A stretch of 64,000 nucleotides of DNA from Bryobacter sp964387685 (GCA_964387685.1 CAYLXK010000015.1:62001-126000), one strand, 5' to 3'; shown: positions 18,007-26,700, counted from the stretch's first letter. The notes: generated from the sequence alone by a model not told the origin. Translations and numbers: made by a program.

Positions 18007-18531
18007 ATGTTGGACCTAACACTGAGCTTCGAAAGCGGCATGGCGGCGAGCGCCGCGCCTTCCTTCGAAGATTTGGTGGAGCGCCACAAGCGGTTGGTCT
18101 TCCGGACTGCGTGGCGGATGATGGGGTCCCAGGCGGATGCCGAAGACATTGCGCAAGAGGTTTTTCTGAAATTGCATGCGCGCCTGGGCGAGTTTGAGAA
18201 GCAGGAGCAGCCAGGCGCGTGGCTTTACCGCGTGACGGTAAATCAGTGCCTGGACCAGATACGGAGACGGCGGCCGGAGAAGGATGTGGAAGAGATTCAT
18301 CTGGCTAGCCAGAAGCGCGGGCCGGAAGAGTGGCTGATTCTGGAGGACCGGCTGGCGAGGTTGGCGCGGTGGATTCCGCGGCTGGCGCCCGGAGAGCGGG
18401 CGGCCCTGGTGTTGCGGGACCTGGAAGGCTTAAGTACGCGGGAGGTGGGCGAGATTCTCGGAGTGAGTGAAGAGACGGTGCGCACCTCGATCCATCGCGC
18501 CAAGGAGAAGCTAAGGCAATGGATGAGCTAG
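18007..18531 (+). CDS. ECF-type RNA polymerase sigma factor
   Basis: A 174-residue sigma-70 family protein. Region 2 is FEDLVERHKRLVFRTAWRMM, then GSQADAEDIAQEVFLKLHAR and WLYRVTVNQCLDQIRRRR. Region 4 is LAPGERAALVLRDLEGLSTR with the helix-turn-helix GEILGVSEETVRTSIHRAKE. The ATG at 18007 gives a normal N-terminus; a GTG 27 bases upstream is possible. Its 3' end overlaps the next gene by 13 bases, the usual arrangement of a sigma factor with its anti-sigma factor. Confidence 0.92.
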   Translation: MLDLTLSFESGMAASAAPSFEDLVERHKRLVFRTAWRMMGSQADAEDIAQEVFLKLHARLGEFEKQEQPGAWLYRVTVNQCLDQIRRRRPEKDVEEIHLASQKRGPEEWLILEDRLARLARWIPRLAPGERAALVLRDLEGLSTREVGEILGVSEETVRTSIHRAKEKLRQWMS

Positions 18532-18878
18532 ACCTGCTTTTGAAAGATTTGGCGGCGGAAGCGCCGCCCGAGGAATCGCTGGCGCGGGTGGGGCCGCGTG
18601 TGCGACGGACGCTGCGGATGCGCGCGGTGACTCGCTATTGCCTGGCTGCAGCGGCGATGCTGGCGGCGGTGGTCTTGGCGTGGCCGCGGGCAGAGGAAGT
18701 GCCACTGCCGAAGATGCCGGAGTTTCATGTGCCGGCGCCCGATTTTGCTCTCTCGAAGTCCGTAGTCCCCGTCCCTTCCCGCTCGGGCATCGCCAGACCG
18801 AAGGCGACCCTGGCGGGAGGGGACAAACTGAAGCTCAGCTCAACCGACCCGAAGGTGGTCATTTACTGGAGCCTATGA
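18519..18878 (+). CDS. Single-pass membrane protein, putative anti-sigma factor
   Basis: A 119-residue protein with an acidic N-terminal cytoplasmic part (MDELDLLLKDLAAEAPPEE), an Arg-rich stretch, one transmembrane helix (YCLAAAAMLAAVVLAWP) and a Pro-rich outer part ending VVIYWSL. No zinc-binding anti-sigma motif (HxxxCxxC) is present. The position, overlapping the ECF sigma gene by 13 bases, is the main argument for an anti-sigma role. The terminal DPKVVIYWSL resembles endings I associate with acidobacterial sigma-operon proteins. Confidence 0.65.
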   Translation: MDELDLLLKDLAAEAPPEESLARVGPRVRRTLRMRAVTRYCLAAAAMLAAVVLAWPRAEEVPLPKMPEFHVPAPDFALSKSVVPVPSRSGIARPKATLAGGDKLKLSSTDPKVVIYWSL

Positions 18879-19636
18879 AGATCCTGATTCTTGCCCTATT
18901 CGTTATCTCTGCGTTCGCGCAGGATGCGCCAGTTGAAAAGCCGGCCGACTCGACTCGAATTGTTACCCGCGTCATTGAGTTCATTCTCGACGACGGGGAA
19001 AAAATGCAGAAGCTTGCGGGGATGTTCGCGCATCGGGTGCACCGCATTAATGTGGAGCCCTCCGTGGGACTGGTGGTCATAACTGGCCGGGAGCAGGACG
19101 TGATCGAGGTGGAACGCGCGATCCTGCGATTCTACAAACCCAAGCCGCTTGAGGCCGGCATCAGCGGGCCGGCCAATCGCAACTTCGAGTTGGTGCTGCA
19201 GGTGCTCTATGCTAAGGCGGAAGGCAGCGAGAACAGCGTTCCCGCAGGCATGCAAGCGGTAGTGCAGCAATTGAAGCAGGTGACGAACCTGACTTCTTTC
19301 CGCTCCATTGAGTCGCAAGTCATCCGCATCCGGAACGGCGAAAAAGTGCAAACGCTGGGTATGCTGCAATGGCCGGACACGCCGGACAGATCCACGGCCA
19401 CCTATCAGTTTCAAGCCACGGTAAAGATTAAGGGCCTGGTGATTCAATGCGACGAGTTGCGCTATGTTGCGCGCATCCCTTACGTTACCGCCCCAGAACA
19501 GTACGCTTTCCGCGACATCAACATTTTCACCGCCGTTGACTTAAAGCCGGGACAGGCGACCGTGATCGGCAAAGCGAATGCTTCCGCCAAGGATGGAGCA
19601 ATCGTATTAGTGCTGACGGCCCGATTGGTGGATTAG
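18875..19636 (+). CDS. Secreted protein of the ECF sigma operon, secretin-N-domain-like
   Basis: A 253-residue protein with a signal peptide (MKILILALFVISAFAQ). The middle (LAGMFAHRVHRINVEPSVGLV, then VITGREQDVIEVERAILRFY) has the alternating pattern of the ring-building N-domains of secretins, but the secretin pore domain is absent. The ATG overlaps the stop of the anti-sigma-like gene (ATGA). It may be the envelope output or sensor of the sigma system; function unknown. The 3' end interlocks with the convergent gene at TTAG. Confidence 0.7.
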   Translation: MKILILALFVISAFAQDAPVEKPADSTRIVTRVIEFILDDGEKMQKLAGMFAHRVHRINVEPSVGLVVITGREQDVIEVERAILRFYKPKPLEAGISGPANRNFELVLQVLYAKAEGSENSVPAGMQAVVQQLKQVTNLTSFRSIESQVIRIRNGEKVQTLGMLQWPDTPDRSTATYQFQATVKIKGLVIQCDELRYVARIPYVTAPEQYAFRDINIFTAVDLKPGQATVIGKANASAKDGAIVLVLTARLVD

Positions 19637-20481
19637 GCGGAGTAGCGGGCGCAGACTTCACGGAGTTTCTTGAAGAGAGGGGGCGTAGAGGTGAGGGCGT
19701 CCGCCTTTTCTTCGTATTCGAGGGCGAGGTAGCCGCGGTAGTGGTTCTTGACCAACATCTTGGCGACACGGTCCCAGTCGGAAGGCGCGGGGCCGTTTTC
19801 GTCTTTGACCATGGCCTTGACCTGGACGTTGACGGCGTGGGGGGCGATCATTTCGATTTGCTCGTAGATGCGGGTTTTGAAGTTGGCGGTATCGAGATTG
19901 ACGCCGACCCAGGGGCTGTTGACCTGCTTGACGATGCGGACGATGTCTTCGGCTTTGTCGGTGATGCCGCCGTGATTCTCGAGACCGAGGACGATGCCGT
20001 GTTGGCCGGCGTAGTCGCTGGCGGGCTTGAGCATTTCGGCGACCCAACTCGCCGCGTCGGCGTCGGTGGAGCCTTGGGGCACAGCGCCGCCAAAGACGCG
20101 GATGTGGCCGGCGCCGAGTTTGGCGGCGACGTCGATCCAGCTTTTGAGCTCAGCGGCGGCCTTCTCGCGGGTGGGGCCGGGGGGCTGCGTTAAGACGGTG
20201 CGGATGGAGATGGAATAGATCTCGATGCCGGATTGGAAGGCGGCGCGCTTCAAGGGAATCAAGAAGTCGTTGGTGGTGTTGGGGAACCAGTAGACGGTGA
20301 GGTCGACGCCGTCGAGATCGTTTTCGGCCGAGATGCGAATGAGGTCGGTGTACTTGAGGGCGCCCTTTTGGAGCTCGTTGCGGAAGGAGTAAGCGCAAAG
20401 GGCGGGGCGGAGGCGGGCCTTGAGGGGAGCGGCAAAGGCCGTGGCTGCGGCCGAGGCGAGGAGGGTGCGGCGGGTGAGCAT
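19633..20481 (-). CDS. Secreted TIM-barrel sugar phosphate isomerase/epimerase-like protein
   Basis: A 282-residue xylose-isomerase-like TIM barrel with a Tat-type signal (MLTRRTLLASAAATAFAAP). Metal and active-site segments visible are GLENHGG, GVNLDTANF and LALEYEEK near the C-terminus. Exported members of this family are plentiful in Acidobacteriota and Planctomycetota and are often found beside sugar oxidoreductases; here none is adjacent. Substrate unknown. The stop codon interlocks with that of the convergent secreted protein gene. Confidence 0.87.
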   Translation of the reverse strand: MLTRRTLLASAAATAFAAPLKARLRPALCAYSFRNELQKGALKYTDLIRISAENDLDGVDLTVYWFPNTTNDFLIPLKRAAFQSGIEIYSISIRTVLTQPPGPTREKAAAELKSWIDVAAKLGAGHIRVFGGAVPQGSTDADAASWVAEMLKPASDYAGQHGIVLGLENHGGITDKAEDIVRIVKQVNSPWVGVNLDTANFKTRIYEQIEMIAPHAVNVQVKAMVKDENGPAPSDWDRVAKMLVKNHYRGYLALEYEEKADALTSTPPLFKKLREVCARYSA

Positions 20482-20502
20482 GGCCCTATCTTATACAGCA
20501 TT

Positions 20503-20880
20503 TTAGAGAGCCGCGATGACTTCGATTTCGATGAGGGCGCCGGCCCAGAGCTGGGAGATGCCGATGCCGGTTTTGGCGGGTTTGTGGGTGGAGAAGAACT
20601 CGGCATAGACGGCGTTGGCCTCGGCGAGGCGGTTGTAATCGGTGAGGTAGAGGTTGCAGCGGGCGACTTGATTTAATGACGAGCCGCAGTGGGCGAGGAT
20701 GCGTTCGACGTTGAGCAGGGCCTGGCGGGTTTGGGAGGCCATGTCGGGGCCGGCGAGCTGACCGGTGGCGGGATCGATGCCAAGCTGGCCGGAAACGAAG
20801 ACGAGGCCATTGAGGATAGTGGCTTGGGAGTAGGTATCGTTGGCGGGGGGAAGGCCGGGGATGATTTGCGGTTGCGGCAT
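20503..20880 (-). CDS. ridA: RidA family enamine/imine deaminase
   Basis: A 125-residue protein starting MPQPQIIPGLPPANDTYSQA; a longer upstream reading has no family similarity and would cross the promoter of the divergent ABC-F gene. The RidA pattern is clear: LVFVSGQLGIDPATGQL, TRQALLNVERILAHCGSS and the Arg-containing VARCNLYLTDYN. The usual ending IEIEVIAAL is intact. RidA hydrolyses reactive enamines released by PLP enzymes. Confidence 0.92.
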   Translation of the reverse strand: MPQPQIIPGLPPANDTYSQATILNGLVFVSGQLGIDPATGQLAGPDMASQTRQALLNVERILAHCGSSLNQVARCNLYLTDYNRLAEANAVYAEFFSTHKPAKTGIGISQLWAGALIEIEVIAAL

Positions 20881-20922
20881 CAGGCTTATCATACGCGCTA
20901 AACTAGAGGTCTCTCCAAAGCT

Positions 20923-22548
20923 TTGATCTCCGTAAATTCTGTCTCCATGCGCTACGGCGCGAAAGTTCTGTTTGAAGACGTGACGACCGCGTTCCTGAGC
21001 GGCCGGCGCTACGGCTTGACTGGGCCCAATGGCGCGGGCAAGTCGACGTTTCTGAAGATTTTGACCGGCGACGAAGAGCCGACGAAGGGCAGCGTGTCGC
21101 GCCCGGCGAAGCTGGGCATTCTGCGGCAGGACCAATTTGCGTTTGACGCGTATCGGGTGATCGATACGGTGATCATGGGCAACAAGGTGCTGTGGGCGGC
21201 GCTGACGGAACGGGATGCTCTATACGAAAAAGACCCTTCCGCGCTGACGGACGACGATGGGATGCGGCTGGGCGAGCTCGAGGGCATTGTGGGCGAGGAG
21301 GGTGGCTACGAGGCCGAATCCGACGCGGCCATTTTGCTGGACGGGCTAGGGATTTCCAGCGAGCTGCACGAGCGCAAGATGGGAGAGCTGCAAGGCGGAC
21401 AAAAGGTGCGCGTGCTGCTGGCGCAAGCCTTGTTCGGCAACCCCGTGGCGCTGCTATTGGACGAACCGACAAACCATTTAGACTTGGACAGCGTGCATTG
21501 GCTTGAGGAGTATCTGACGAAGTTTGAAGGCGTGTTGATTACGATTTCGCACGACCGGCACTTCCTGAATAACGTTTGCACGCATACGGCGGATATCGAC
21601 TACAACACGATCATTACTTACACGGGCGGCTACGACGACATGTTGCTGGCTAAGACGCAGATCCGGTCGCGGATCGAGTCTGAGAACGCCGAGCGGGCCA
21701 AGAAGATCGCGCAATTGAACGAATTTATCGCGCGCTTTGCGGCCGGCACGCGCAGCGCGCAGACGACGTCGCGGAAAAAAGAAGTCGAGCGGCTGCAATC
21801 GGGAGACCTCGCTCGGAGCAATATCCAGAGGCCCTTCATCCGCTTTCAGCTGAAGCGCCCCAGCGGCAGGACGCCGCTGGAATTCAAAGGTTTGTCCAAG
21901 AGCTACGGCGACTTGCAGGTATTTGAAAATTTCGAAGCCATTGTGACGCGCGGGGAAAAGATCGCGATCATGGGCCGCAACGGCGCCGGTAAGACTACGC
22001 TGCTGAAGAGTTTGCTCAAGAACGCGCCGCTGGTGGCGGCGCATGGCGAGGACCAGTTTGAAATCGATGGCGGAAGTGTGATCTGGGGGCACGAAGCGAG
22101 CGTGGGCTACTTCGCGCAGGATCATAGCGAGACGATCGAGCACGGGATGACGTGCATGGAATGGCTGCACCAATGGGACCCGCAAGCGGGCAGCGAAGAG
22201 CTGCGCGGACTGCTGGGGCAGATGCTGTTTTCGGGCGAAGACGGCGCCAAGCCCACGAAGGCGTTGAGCGGCGGCGAGGCGGCGCGACTGATCTTTTGCC
22301 GGCTGATGCTGCAGAAGCCGAATATTCTGGTCTTTGACGAACCGACGAACCACTTGGACCTGGAGAGCATCAACGCGTTGAACTCGGCCATTCAGAAATA
22401 CGAAGGCACCGTTTTATTCGTGACGCACGACGAAGACCTGCTGGACGAATCGGCCACGCGCATTTGGAGCGTAGCCGAGGGCAAAATCGAGGATTTCAAG
22501 GGGCCGTATGCCGAGTTTACGGCGCAACAGGTGACGGCGAAGCGCTAG
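20923..22548 (+). CDS. ABC-F family ATPase, YbiT-like
   Basis: A 541-residue soluble protein with two ABC domains. The first has GPNGAGKST, LQGGQKVRVLLAQALF and LLLDEPTNHLD; the second has GRNGAGKTT, LSGGEAARLIFCRLM and LVFDEPTNHLD. The linker contains the arm region TRSAQTTSRKKEVERLQSG typical of ABC-F proteins, which act on ribosomes. The order and sequences match the YbiT branch (ILRQDQFAFDAYRVIDTVIM). A TTG start is used, giving the normal MISVNSVSMRYG N-terminus. The 3' end overlaps the convergent gene by 32 bases. Confidence 0.92.
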   Translation: MISVNSVSMRYGAKVLFEDVTTAFLSGRRYGLTGPNGAGKSTFLKILTGDEEPTKGSVSRPAKLGILRQDQFAFDAYRVIDTVIMGNKVLWAALTERDALYEKDPSALTDDDGMRLGELEGIVGEEGGYEAESDAAILLDGLGISSELHERKMGELQGGQKVRVLLAQALFGNPVALLLDEPTNHLDLDSVHWLEEYLTKFEGVLITISHDRHFLNNVCTHTADIDYNTIITYTGGYDDMLLAKTQIRSRIESENAERAKKIAQLNEFIARFAAGTRSAQTTSRKKEVERLQSGDLARSNIQRPFIRFQLKRPSGRTPLEFKGLSKSYGDLQVFENFEAIVTRGEKIAIMGRNGAGKTTLLKSLLKNAPLVAAHGEDQFEIDGGSVIWGHEASVGYFAQDHSETIEHGMTCMEWLHQWDPQAGSEELRGLLGQMLFSGEDGAKPTKALSGGEAARLIFCRLMLQKPNILVFDEPTNHLDLESINALNSAIQKYEGTVLFVTHDEDLLDESATRIWSVAEGKIEDFKGPYAEFTAQQVTAKR

Positions 22549-23128
22549 GGACAAGCGGCGTTTTGCGGGCAATTTCCTGAACGGCAAAACGAAGTGCCGT
22601 CTTTTGGGGATCGCGTTTCATGGACTTCGAGTCCACGACGAGGTGGTGCGGGAAGACGGTAGGGATGTGAATGGAATCGCCGTAACGTTCCCAGATGTGG
22701 GCGTTGGTTTCGACGGTCATCATGCGATCGGCGATGAAGGTACGGAGTTCCTTTAAAGCTTCCTTGGCGGAGCGCTCGAGGGATTTCACGTGACGGGCGA
22801 TGCGGGCGAGCTTCTTTTCGAGCGCTTCGTTGTCGGGTTGGGCGAGGAAGTTTTCCTGCGCCAGGGCCAAAAGAGACTGGCTGCGGAGAAGCTGGAACTG
22901 GGTGAAAGCGTAGCGCTCGACGTATATTTTTTCGTTGAGGGTGGCGGGAGCCCATTCCGCGTATTGTTGCGTGAGGAAAGCACGGAACTCTTCGCGAATG
23001 GCTTCCGGGAAACGATCGATGTTGCTGGCGGTGAGGCCATGGGTAAGGGCGTTCTTTGAGGACTCGAACTTGCCGGCAACGGTAAGGGGGCCGGTGGACT
23101 GGGGCTTGGCAACTTCAATATCGGGCAT
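22517..23128 (-). CDS. Conserved hypothetical protein with 'NALTHGLTA' motif
   Basis: A 203-residue protein started at MPDIEVAKPQ, where a strong ribosome-binding site (GGAGAAAG) precedes the ATG. The N-terminal pattern STGPLTVAGKFESSKNALTHGLTA belongs to a widespread set of proteins in Acidobacteriota and Planctomycetota whose function I do not know. The rest is mostly helical, with a probable coiled coil (EALEKKLARIARHVKSLERS). No enzymatic motif is visible. Its 3' end overlaps the ABC-F gene by 32 bases. Confidence 0.75.
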   Translation of the reverse strand: MPDIEVAKPQSTGPLTVAGKFESSKNALTHGLTASNIDRFPEAIREEFRAFLTQQYAEWAPATLNEKIYVERYAFTQFQLLRSQSLLALAQENFLAQPDNEALEKKLARIARHVKSLERSAKEALKELRTFIADRMMTVETNAHIWERYGDSIHIPTVFPHHLVVDSKSMKRDPQKTALRFAVQEIARKTPLVPSASPSPVAP

Positions 23129-23316
23129 GATCTTTCTCCAAATGAAAATAGCGGGCTGGTGGGGAGCCCGCTTGACGATTCCAGGATAGAGAGGGAGTGG
23201 GAAGAGGATCGACGTCTGGACACTTCCGTAAGGATTTATGTGGTTGAGAAAGCGGGGGTTGGCAGGAACGAATTTATTTTGGCGGGGTGTGAACGGAGCG
23301 GGGCTAAGATTGAGGC

Positions 23317-23895
23317 ATGGCAGCACGAGTACCGCGATTGCAGCTTCCGAAGTTTGAGCTGGAGGAATTTCTCGAATGGGAAAAGCTCAGCCCCGAGAGG
23401 CATGAGTTTCATGCGGGCGTGGTGTATGGGATGGCGGGGGGAAGCGCCGAGCATGCCGAGGGGATTGCGAGTATGGCCGGGGAATTGCGGAACTTGGCCA
23501 AAGGAATGAACTGCCGGACGCTGAGCAGCGAAATGGCGGTCTGGGTGAGCGATAAGGAGACGTTTCTTTACCCGGATGTGGTGCTGGTGTGCGGGAAGAT
23601 GCAATTCCATGAGAGGAACCGGCGGATGTTGACGAATCCGCGGCTGATTGTCGAGGTCTTGAGCCCGTCGACCAGGGATTACGACTTATCGAGTAAGTTT
23701 GCGATTTATCAGAATATCGCGTCGTTTGACGAGTATCTGGCGATGGAGCCCGCCAAGGTGGAAGTGCACCATTGGTTGAAGGATGGGCGGGGGCGATGGG
23801 TGCGGAAGAAGTACACGAGCCGGGCGGCCAAGATTCCCGTGCGGGCGTTGGGGAAAGAACTTAGCTTGGCGGATGTGTACGACGGCCTGATTTAG
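23317..23895 (+). CDS. Uma2 family endonuclease-like protein (DUF820)
   Basis: A 192-residue protein of the Uma2/DUF820 family, which has a PD-(D/E)XK nuclease fold. Seen are HEFHAGVVYGMAGGSAEHAE, then YPDVVLVCGKM with the catalytic Asp, and LIVEVLSPSTRDYDLSSKFA with the Glu and Lys of the core motif. The C-terminal LADVYDGLI is characteristic. The biological role of these abundant proteins is unclear. The stop interlocks with the convergent DUF1080 gene (TTAG). A second, dissimilar copy lies at 32516-33145. Confidence 0.88.
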   Translation: MAARVPRLQLPKFELEEFLEWEKLSPERHEFHAGVVYGMAGGSAEHAEGIASMAGELRNLAKGMNCRTLSSEMAVWVSDKETFLYPDVVLVCGKMQFHERNRRMLTNPRLIVEVLSPSTRDYDLSSKFAIYQNIASFDEYLAMEPAKVEVHHWLKDGRGRWVRKKYTSRAAKIPVRALGKELSLADVYDGLI

Positions 23896-24719
23896 GCGGC
23901 GTCGTAGGGTTTGAGGCGGCGGGCCCAGATGTTGCGGTAGCGGACGGGGACATCGTGGTCCTGGAGGGCGAGGGGTAACTCGGGGGCGTGGGCTTTGTAA
24001 GTGCCAACGACGCGGTGGGCCATGCGGCCGACGATTTCTTTGCGGTTGTGGACGAGGATGTTATTCAGGAAAACCGTCGCGTAGGCGGGTTTGACTAAGT
24101 CTTCGCCCTTGAAAACAGGGGCCTCGAAGACGATGTCGTAGACATTCCATTCACCGGGCTTGCGGACGGCGTTGACGAGGGGTGGCCACTGGCCGTAAAT
24201 GGCGCCCGCCTGGCCGTCGGCGTAAGTGGGGTTATTGAAGCTATCGAGAACCTGGAACTCATACTGACCCATGATGAGGACGCCGGAGTTGGCGCGCCAC
24301 TGGGAGTCGCCGGAGATTTCCGTGGGGGCGCTCCATTCCAGGTGATATTGGGCGTCGCCGAAGGCTTCTTTGGTGACGGCGTCGCCGGCGCCGGGGGTAA
24401 CTTCCATGCAGCCGTCGACGAGCTTCCAGGACATGGGGGGCTGATTGCGCTTGCCGCGGAAGGTCCACTGTGAAGTGTTCTTACCGTCGAAGAGGACGAC
24501 GGCGTCGGAGGGAGGCTGACCAAGGACGGCGGCGGGAGTAACGACGGCGGGCTTGGGGCGGTCGATGTCGTGGACTTTCCAGCGCTGGTAGGGAAGGACG
24601 GGGGTGTCCTTATAGCCGGTGGGTTGGTTAAAGCGATCGGGGCGTTTGGGCTGGGAGGCTTGCTGGGCGAGGGCGGCGGAGGTACCGAGTACGTAAGGAA
24701 GGAGATTGCGGCGCTTCAT
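23892..24719 (-). CDS. DUF1080 (3-keto-glycoside hydrolase-like) secreted protein
   Basis: A 275-residue secreted protein with an RR-containing signal (MKRRNLLPYVLGTSAALAQ). The DUF1080 concanavalin-like fold is indicated by VVLFDGKNTSQWTF, WKLVDGCMEVTPGAGDAVTK, FGDAQYHLEWSAP and NSGVLIMGQYEFQVLDS. The C-terminal LPLALQDHDVPVRYRNIWAR is standard. Some members hydrolyse 3-keto sugars; most are uncharacterised. It stands alone on the minus strand. Confidence 0.9.
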   Translation of the reverse strand: MKRRNLLPYVLGTSAALAQQASQPKRPDRFNQPTGYKDTPVLPYQRWKVHDIDRPKPAVVTPAAVLGQPPSDAVVLFDGKNTSQWTFRGKRNQPPMSWKLVDGCMEVTPGAGDAVTKEAFGDAQYHLEWSAPTEISGDSQWRANSGVLIMGQYEFQVLDSFNNPTYADGQAGAIYGQWPPLVNAVRKPGEWNVYDIVFEAPVFKGEDLVKPAYATVFLNNILVHNRKEIVGRMAHRVVGTYKAHAPELPLALQDHDVPVRYRNIWARRLKPYDAA

Positions 24720-24768
24720 GGAGATGCCGCTAATTTATCAAATCAGAGGCCCCAAGAAAGGGTGCTCG

Positions 24769-25674
24769 CTAGGCGACGACTAGCTCGCTCCACATCTGGA
24801 CCTGGTCGCGGCCGAGGCGCTTGGCGGAGTAGAGGGCCTGATCGGCCTTGGTGTAGAGGCCGCGCGCGTCGAGTTCCGAGTTCCACTCGCAGACACCGAC
24901 GCTAAAGCTAATGCGGTGCGGGGATTTGTCGGGCGCGGCGATGGAGGCGCGGCGGGTGACGTCACAGATGCGAGACAGCAGGGCCATGGCTTCGGCTTCC
25001 CCGCCCTGGACGGCGATGACGAATTCGTCGCCGCCCCAGCGGCCCACCCAATCCGTGCGGCGGACATTGGTGCGGAGCATATCGCCGACCTGGCGGAGAA
25101 CCACATCGCCGAAATCGTGGCCGTAAGTGTCGTTGATGCGTTTGAAGTGGTCCAGGTCCATGATGGCGAAACTGAGGGCGTCCTGGCGGATGCGAGCCAG
25201 TTCGATGGCGTCCTTTAAGCGCTTTTCGCTGGCGCGGCGGTTATAGATGCCGGTGAGGTGGTCGAAGGTGGCGTTTTCGTTTTGGTTTTCGAGGAGGTCG
25301 TGGAGGGTATGGGTGAGGTAGTTGATGTTGGACATGAGGCTGCCGACCTCGTCCTTGTAGTGGGTGGGGAGACTGGGGAGAGTACGGTCTATCAAGTATT
25401 TATTCAACTGGCGCGAAGCATAAGCGATGGGGCGGAGGATGGTTGAAAGAGCCCAGTAGGCTAAAGTGGCGGCGGCGCCGGCAGCCAGGCAGCCCACGAG
25501 AATGGCGCGCTCCAGTTCTCTGCCTTGGAGGCCGGAGAAGACGATGAAGTAGGTTTCCATCGCGCCGATGGGCAGCAAAACGCAGACGAGAACGGAGAGG
25601 ACCACCTTGGCGCGAAAGGAAGGCGCGAAGGAGAGGCGGTTCAGGAGATCGTAAAAACGCAACGCTCGCGCCAT
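24769..25674 (-). CDS. Membrane-bound diguanylate cyclase (GGDEF)
   Basis: A 301-residue protein with two transmembrane helices (about 22-47 and 58-80), a HAMP-like linker and a GGDEF domain. The catalytic GGDEF is at 214-218 and the product-inhibition site RxxD (RRTD, 205-208) sits five residues before it, so both activity and feedback control look intact. The usual DHFKRINDTYGH motif is present. It should make cyclic di-GMP at the membrane; the short periplasmic loop gives no clue to the signal. No EAL domain is attached. Confidence 0.93.
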   Translation of the reverse strand: MARALRFYDLLNRLSFAPSFRAKVVLSVLVCVLLPIGAMETYFIVFSGLQGRELERAILVGCLAAGAAATLAYWALSTILRPIAYASRQLNKYLIDRTLPSLPTHYKDEVGSLMSNINYLTHTLHDLLENQNENATFDHLTGIYNRRASEKRLKDAIELARIRQDALSFAIMDLDHFKRINDTYGHDFGDVVLRQVGDMLRTNVRRTDWVGRWGGDEFVIAVQGGEAEAMALLSRICDVTRRASIAAPDKSPHRISFSVGVCEWNSELDARGLYTKADQALYSAKRLGRDQVQMWSELVVA

Positions 25675-25797
25675 GGATTACTACTCTTTAGTGAATCCAT
25701 CGGCGCGGGAGGCGGCGTCTTTATATGTGCAGACGCTTTTCGGGCAGGAATCAGTAGGGAACCCTAGGCGAAAAGGCGAAAGGATAGAATCGGAATC

Positions 25798-26271
25798 GTG
25801 AGAACCACTCTCTGGATGGTGTGTTGGGCGGCCTGCGCGCTGGGCCAGACGAAATACGACGGGCCGGTGCCCGAAAAAACCGATTTGCCTTATATTCGGC
25901 ACGCGAACAAGCTAATTGCAACCGACGCCGGGCAGGCACGAGAGGAAAAGAAGAAGGACGATACGCTTTACGTTGTGGACGGAGCGGCTGCGGCAGCCCG
26001 GACGCCCTTAATTGAGCCGACCTTCATCGTCAAGGTGGACAAGCTCAACGTACAGCAGATGGCGCTATACAAGATGGAAAGCAAGAGCGGACGCAGGGAG
26101 TTGTTGATTCCGGGGCGGCCGGGCAAAAACAGCCCCAAGGCCATGCGCATGTCGCTGGACCTGTTGCGGACAGGACTATACAAGCTGGAAGTGCAGGAGA
26201 CTATGTTTCAAGGCGAGTATTGCCTATCGCCGAGCGGGTCCAACGCGGTGTTCTGCTTTACGGTGTTTTAA
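25798..26271 (+). CDS. Secreted hypothetical protein
   Basis: A 157-residue protein started at GTG with a short signal peptide (MRTTLWMVCWAACALGQ). The mature part has a charged N-terminal half (AREEKKKDDTLYVVDGAAAA) and a C-terminal half of beta character ending in a possible disulfide pair (GEYCLSPSGSNAVFCFTVF). I do not recognise a family. It is divergent from the diguanylate cyclase gene across 123 bases and lies 42 bases before the VOC protein gene. Confidence 0.65.
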   Translation: MRTTLWMVCWAACALGQTKYDGPVPEKTDLPYIRHANKLIATDAGQAREEKKKDDTLYVVDGAAAAARTPLIEPTFIVKVDKLNVQQMALYKMESKSGRRELLIPGRPGKNSPKAMRMSLDLLRTGLYKLEVQETMFQGEYCLSPSGSNAVFCFTVF

Positions 26272-26313
26272 GGCCGACCTGACGCGGCGCTGTTGTTAAA
26301 CTTGGAGCTTCTT

Positions 26314-26688
26314 ATGTTCCAAGGTCTTGAACACACTGCGATTGCGACACCAAATCCGAAGAGGCTAGCCGACTGGTATGTGGAGCACCTCGAATTTCAC
26401 ATCAACTTTGAATACGCCGGCAACTATTTTGTGCGGGCGCAGAACGGATCGATGCTGGAGATCATACCCAGCGAGGGCGAGGCGTTGCCCGCGGCCATGA
26501 AGACGCCGGGCATTCGGCACCTGGCCATTGCCATTGACGACTTCGACGCCGCCTATGAGGTGCTGAAGGCGAAGAACGTGAAGTTCGTAGGCGAGCCGTT
26601 TGAGAATCAAGGGAACCGGCTGGCCTTCTTTGAAGATTGCGACGGCAATCTGTGCCATCTGATCCAACGCGAGAAGCCGCTTCCGTAA
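26314..26688 (+). CDS. VOC (glyoxalase/dioxygenase) family protein
   Basis: A 124-residue vicinal-oxygen-chelate protein starting at an ATG preceded by GGAG. The expected metal ligands are at LEHTAIAT (His), MLEII (Glu) and IRHLAIA (His). The fourth position, normally Glu in GN-x-x-E-L, reads GNLCHLIQ here, so a His replaces the usual Glu. The fold repeat (ADWYVEHLEFHI and YEVLKAKNVKF) is clear. Substrate unknown. Confidence 0.85.
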   Translation: MFQGLEHTAIATPNPKRLADWYVEHLEFHINFEYAGNYFVRAQNGSMLEIIPSEGEALPAAMKTPGIRHLAIAIDDFDAAYEVLKAKNVKFVGEPFENQGNRLAFFEDCDGNLCHLIQREKPLP

Positions 26689-26700
26689 ACGCCGCGCCCG

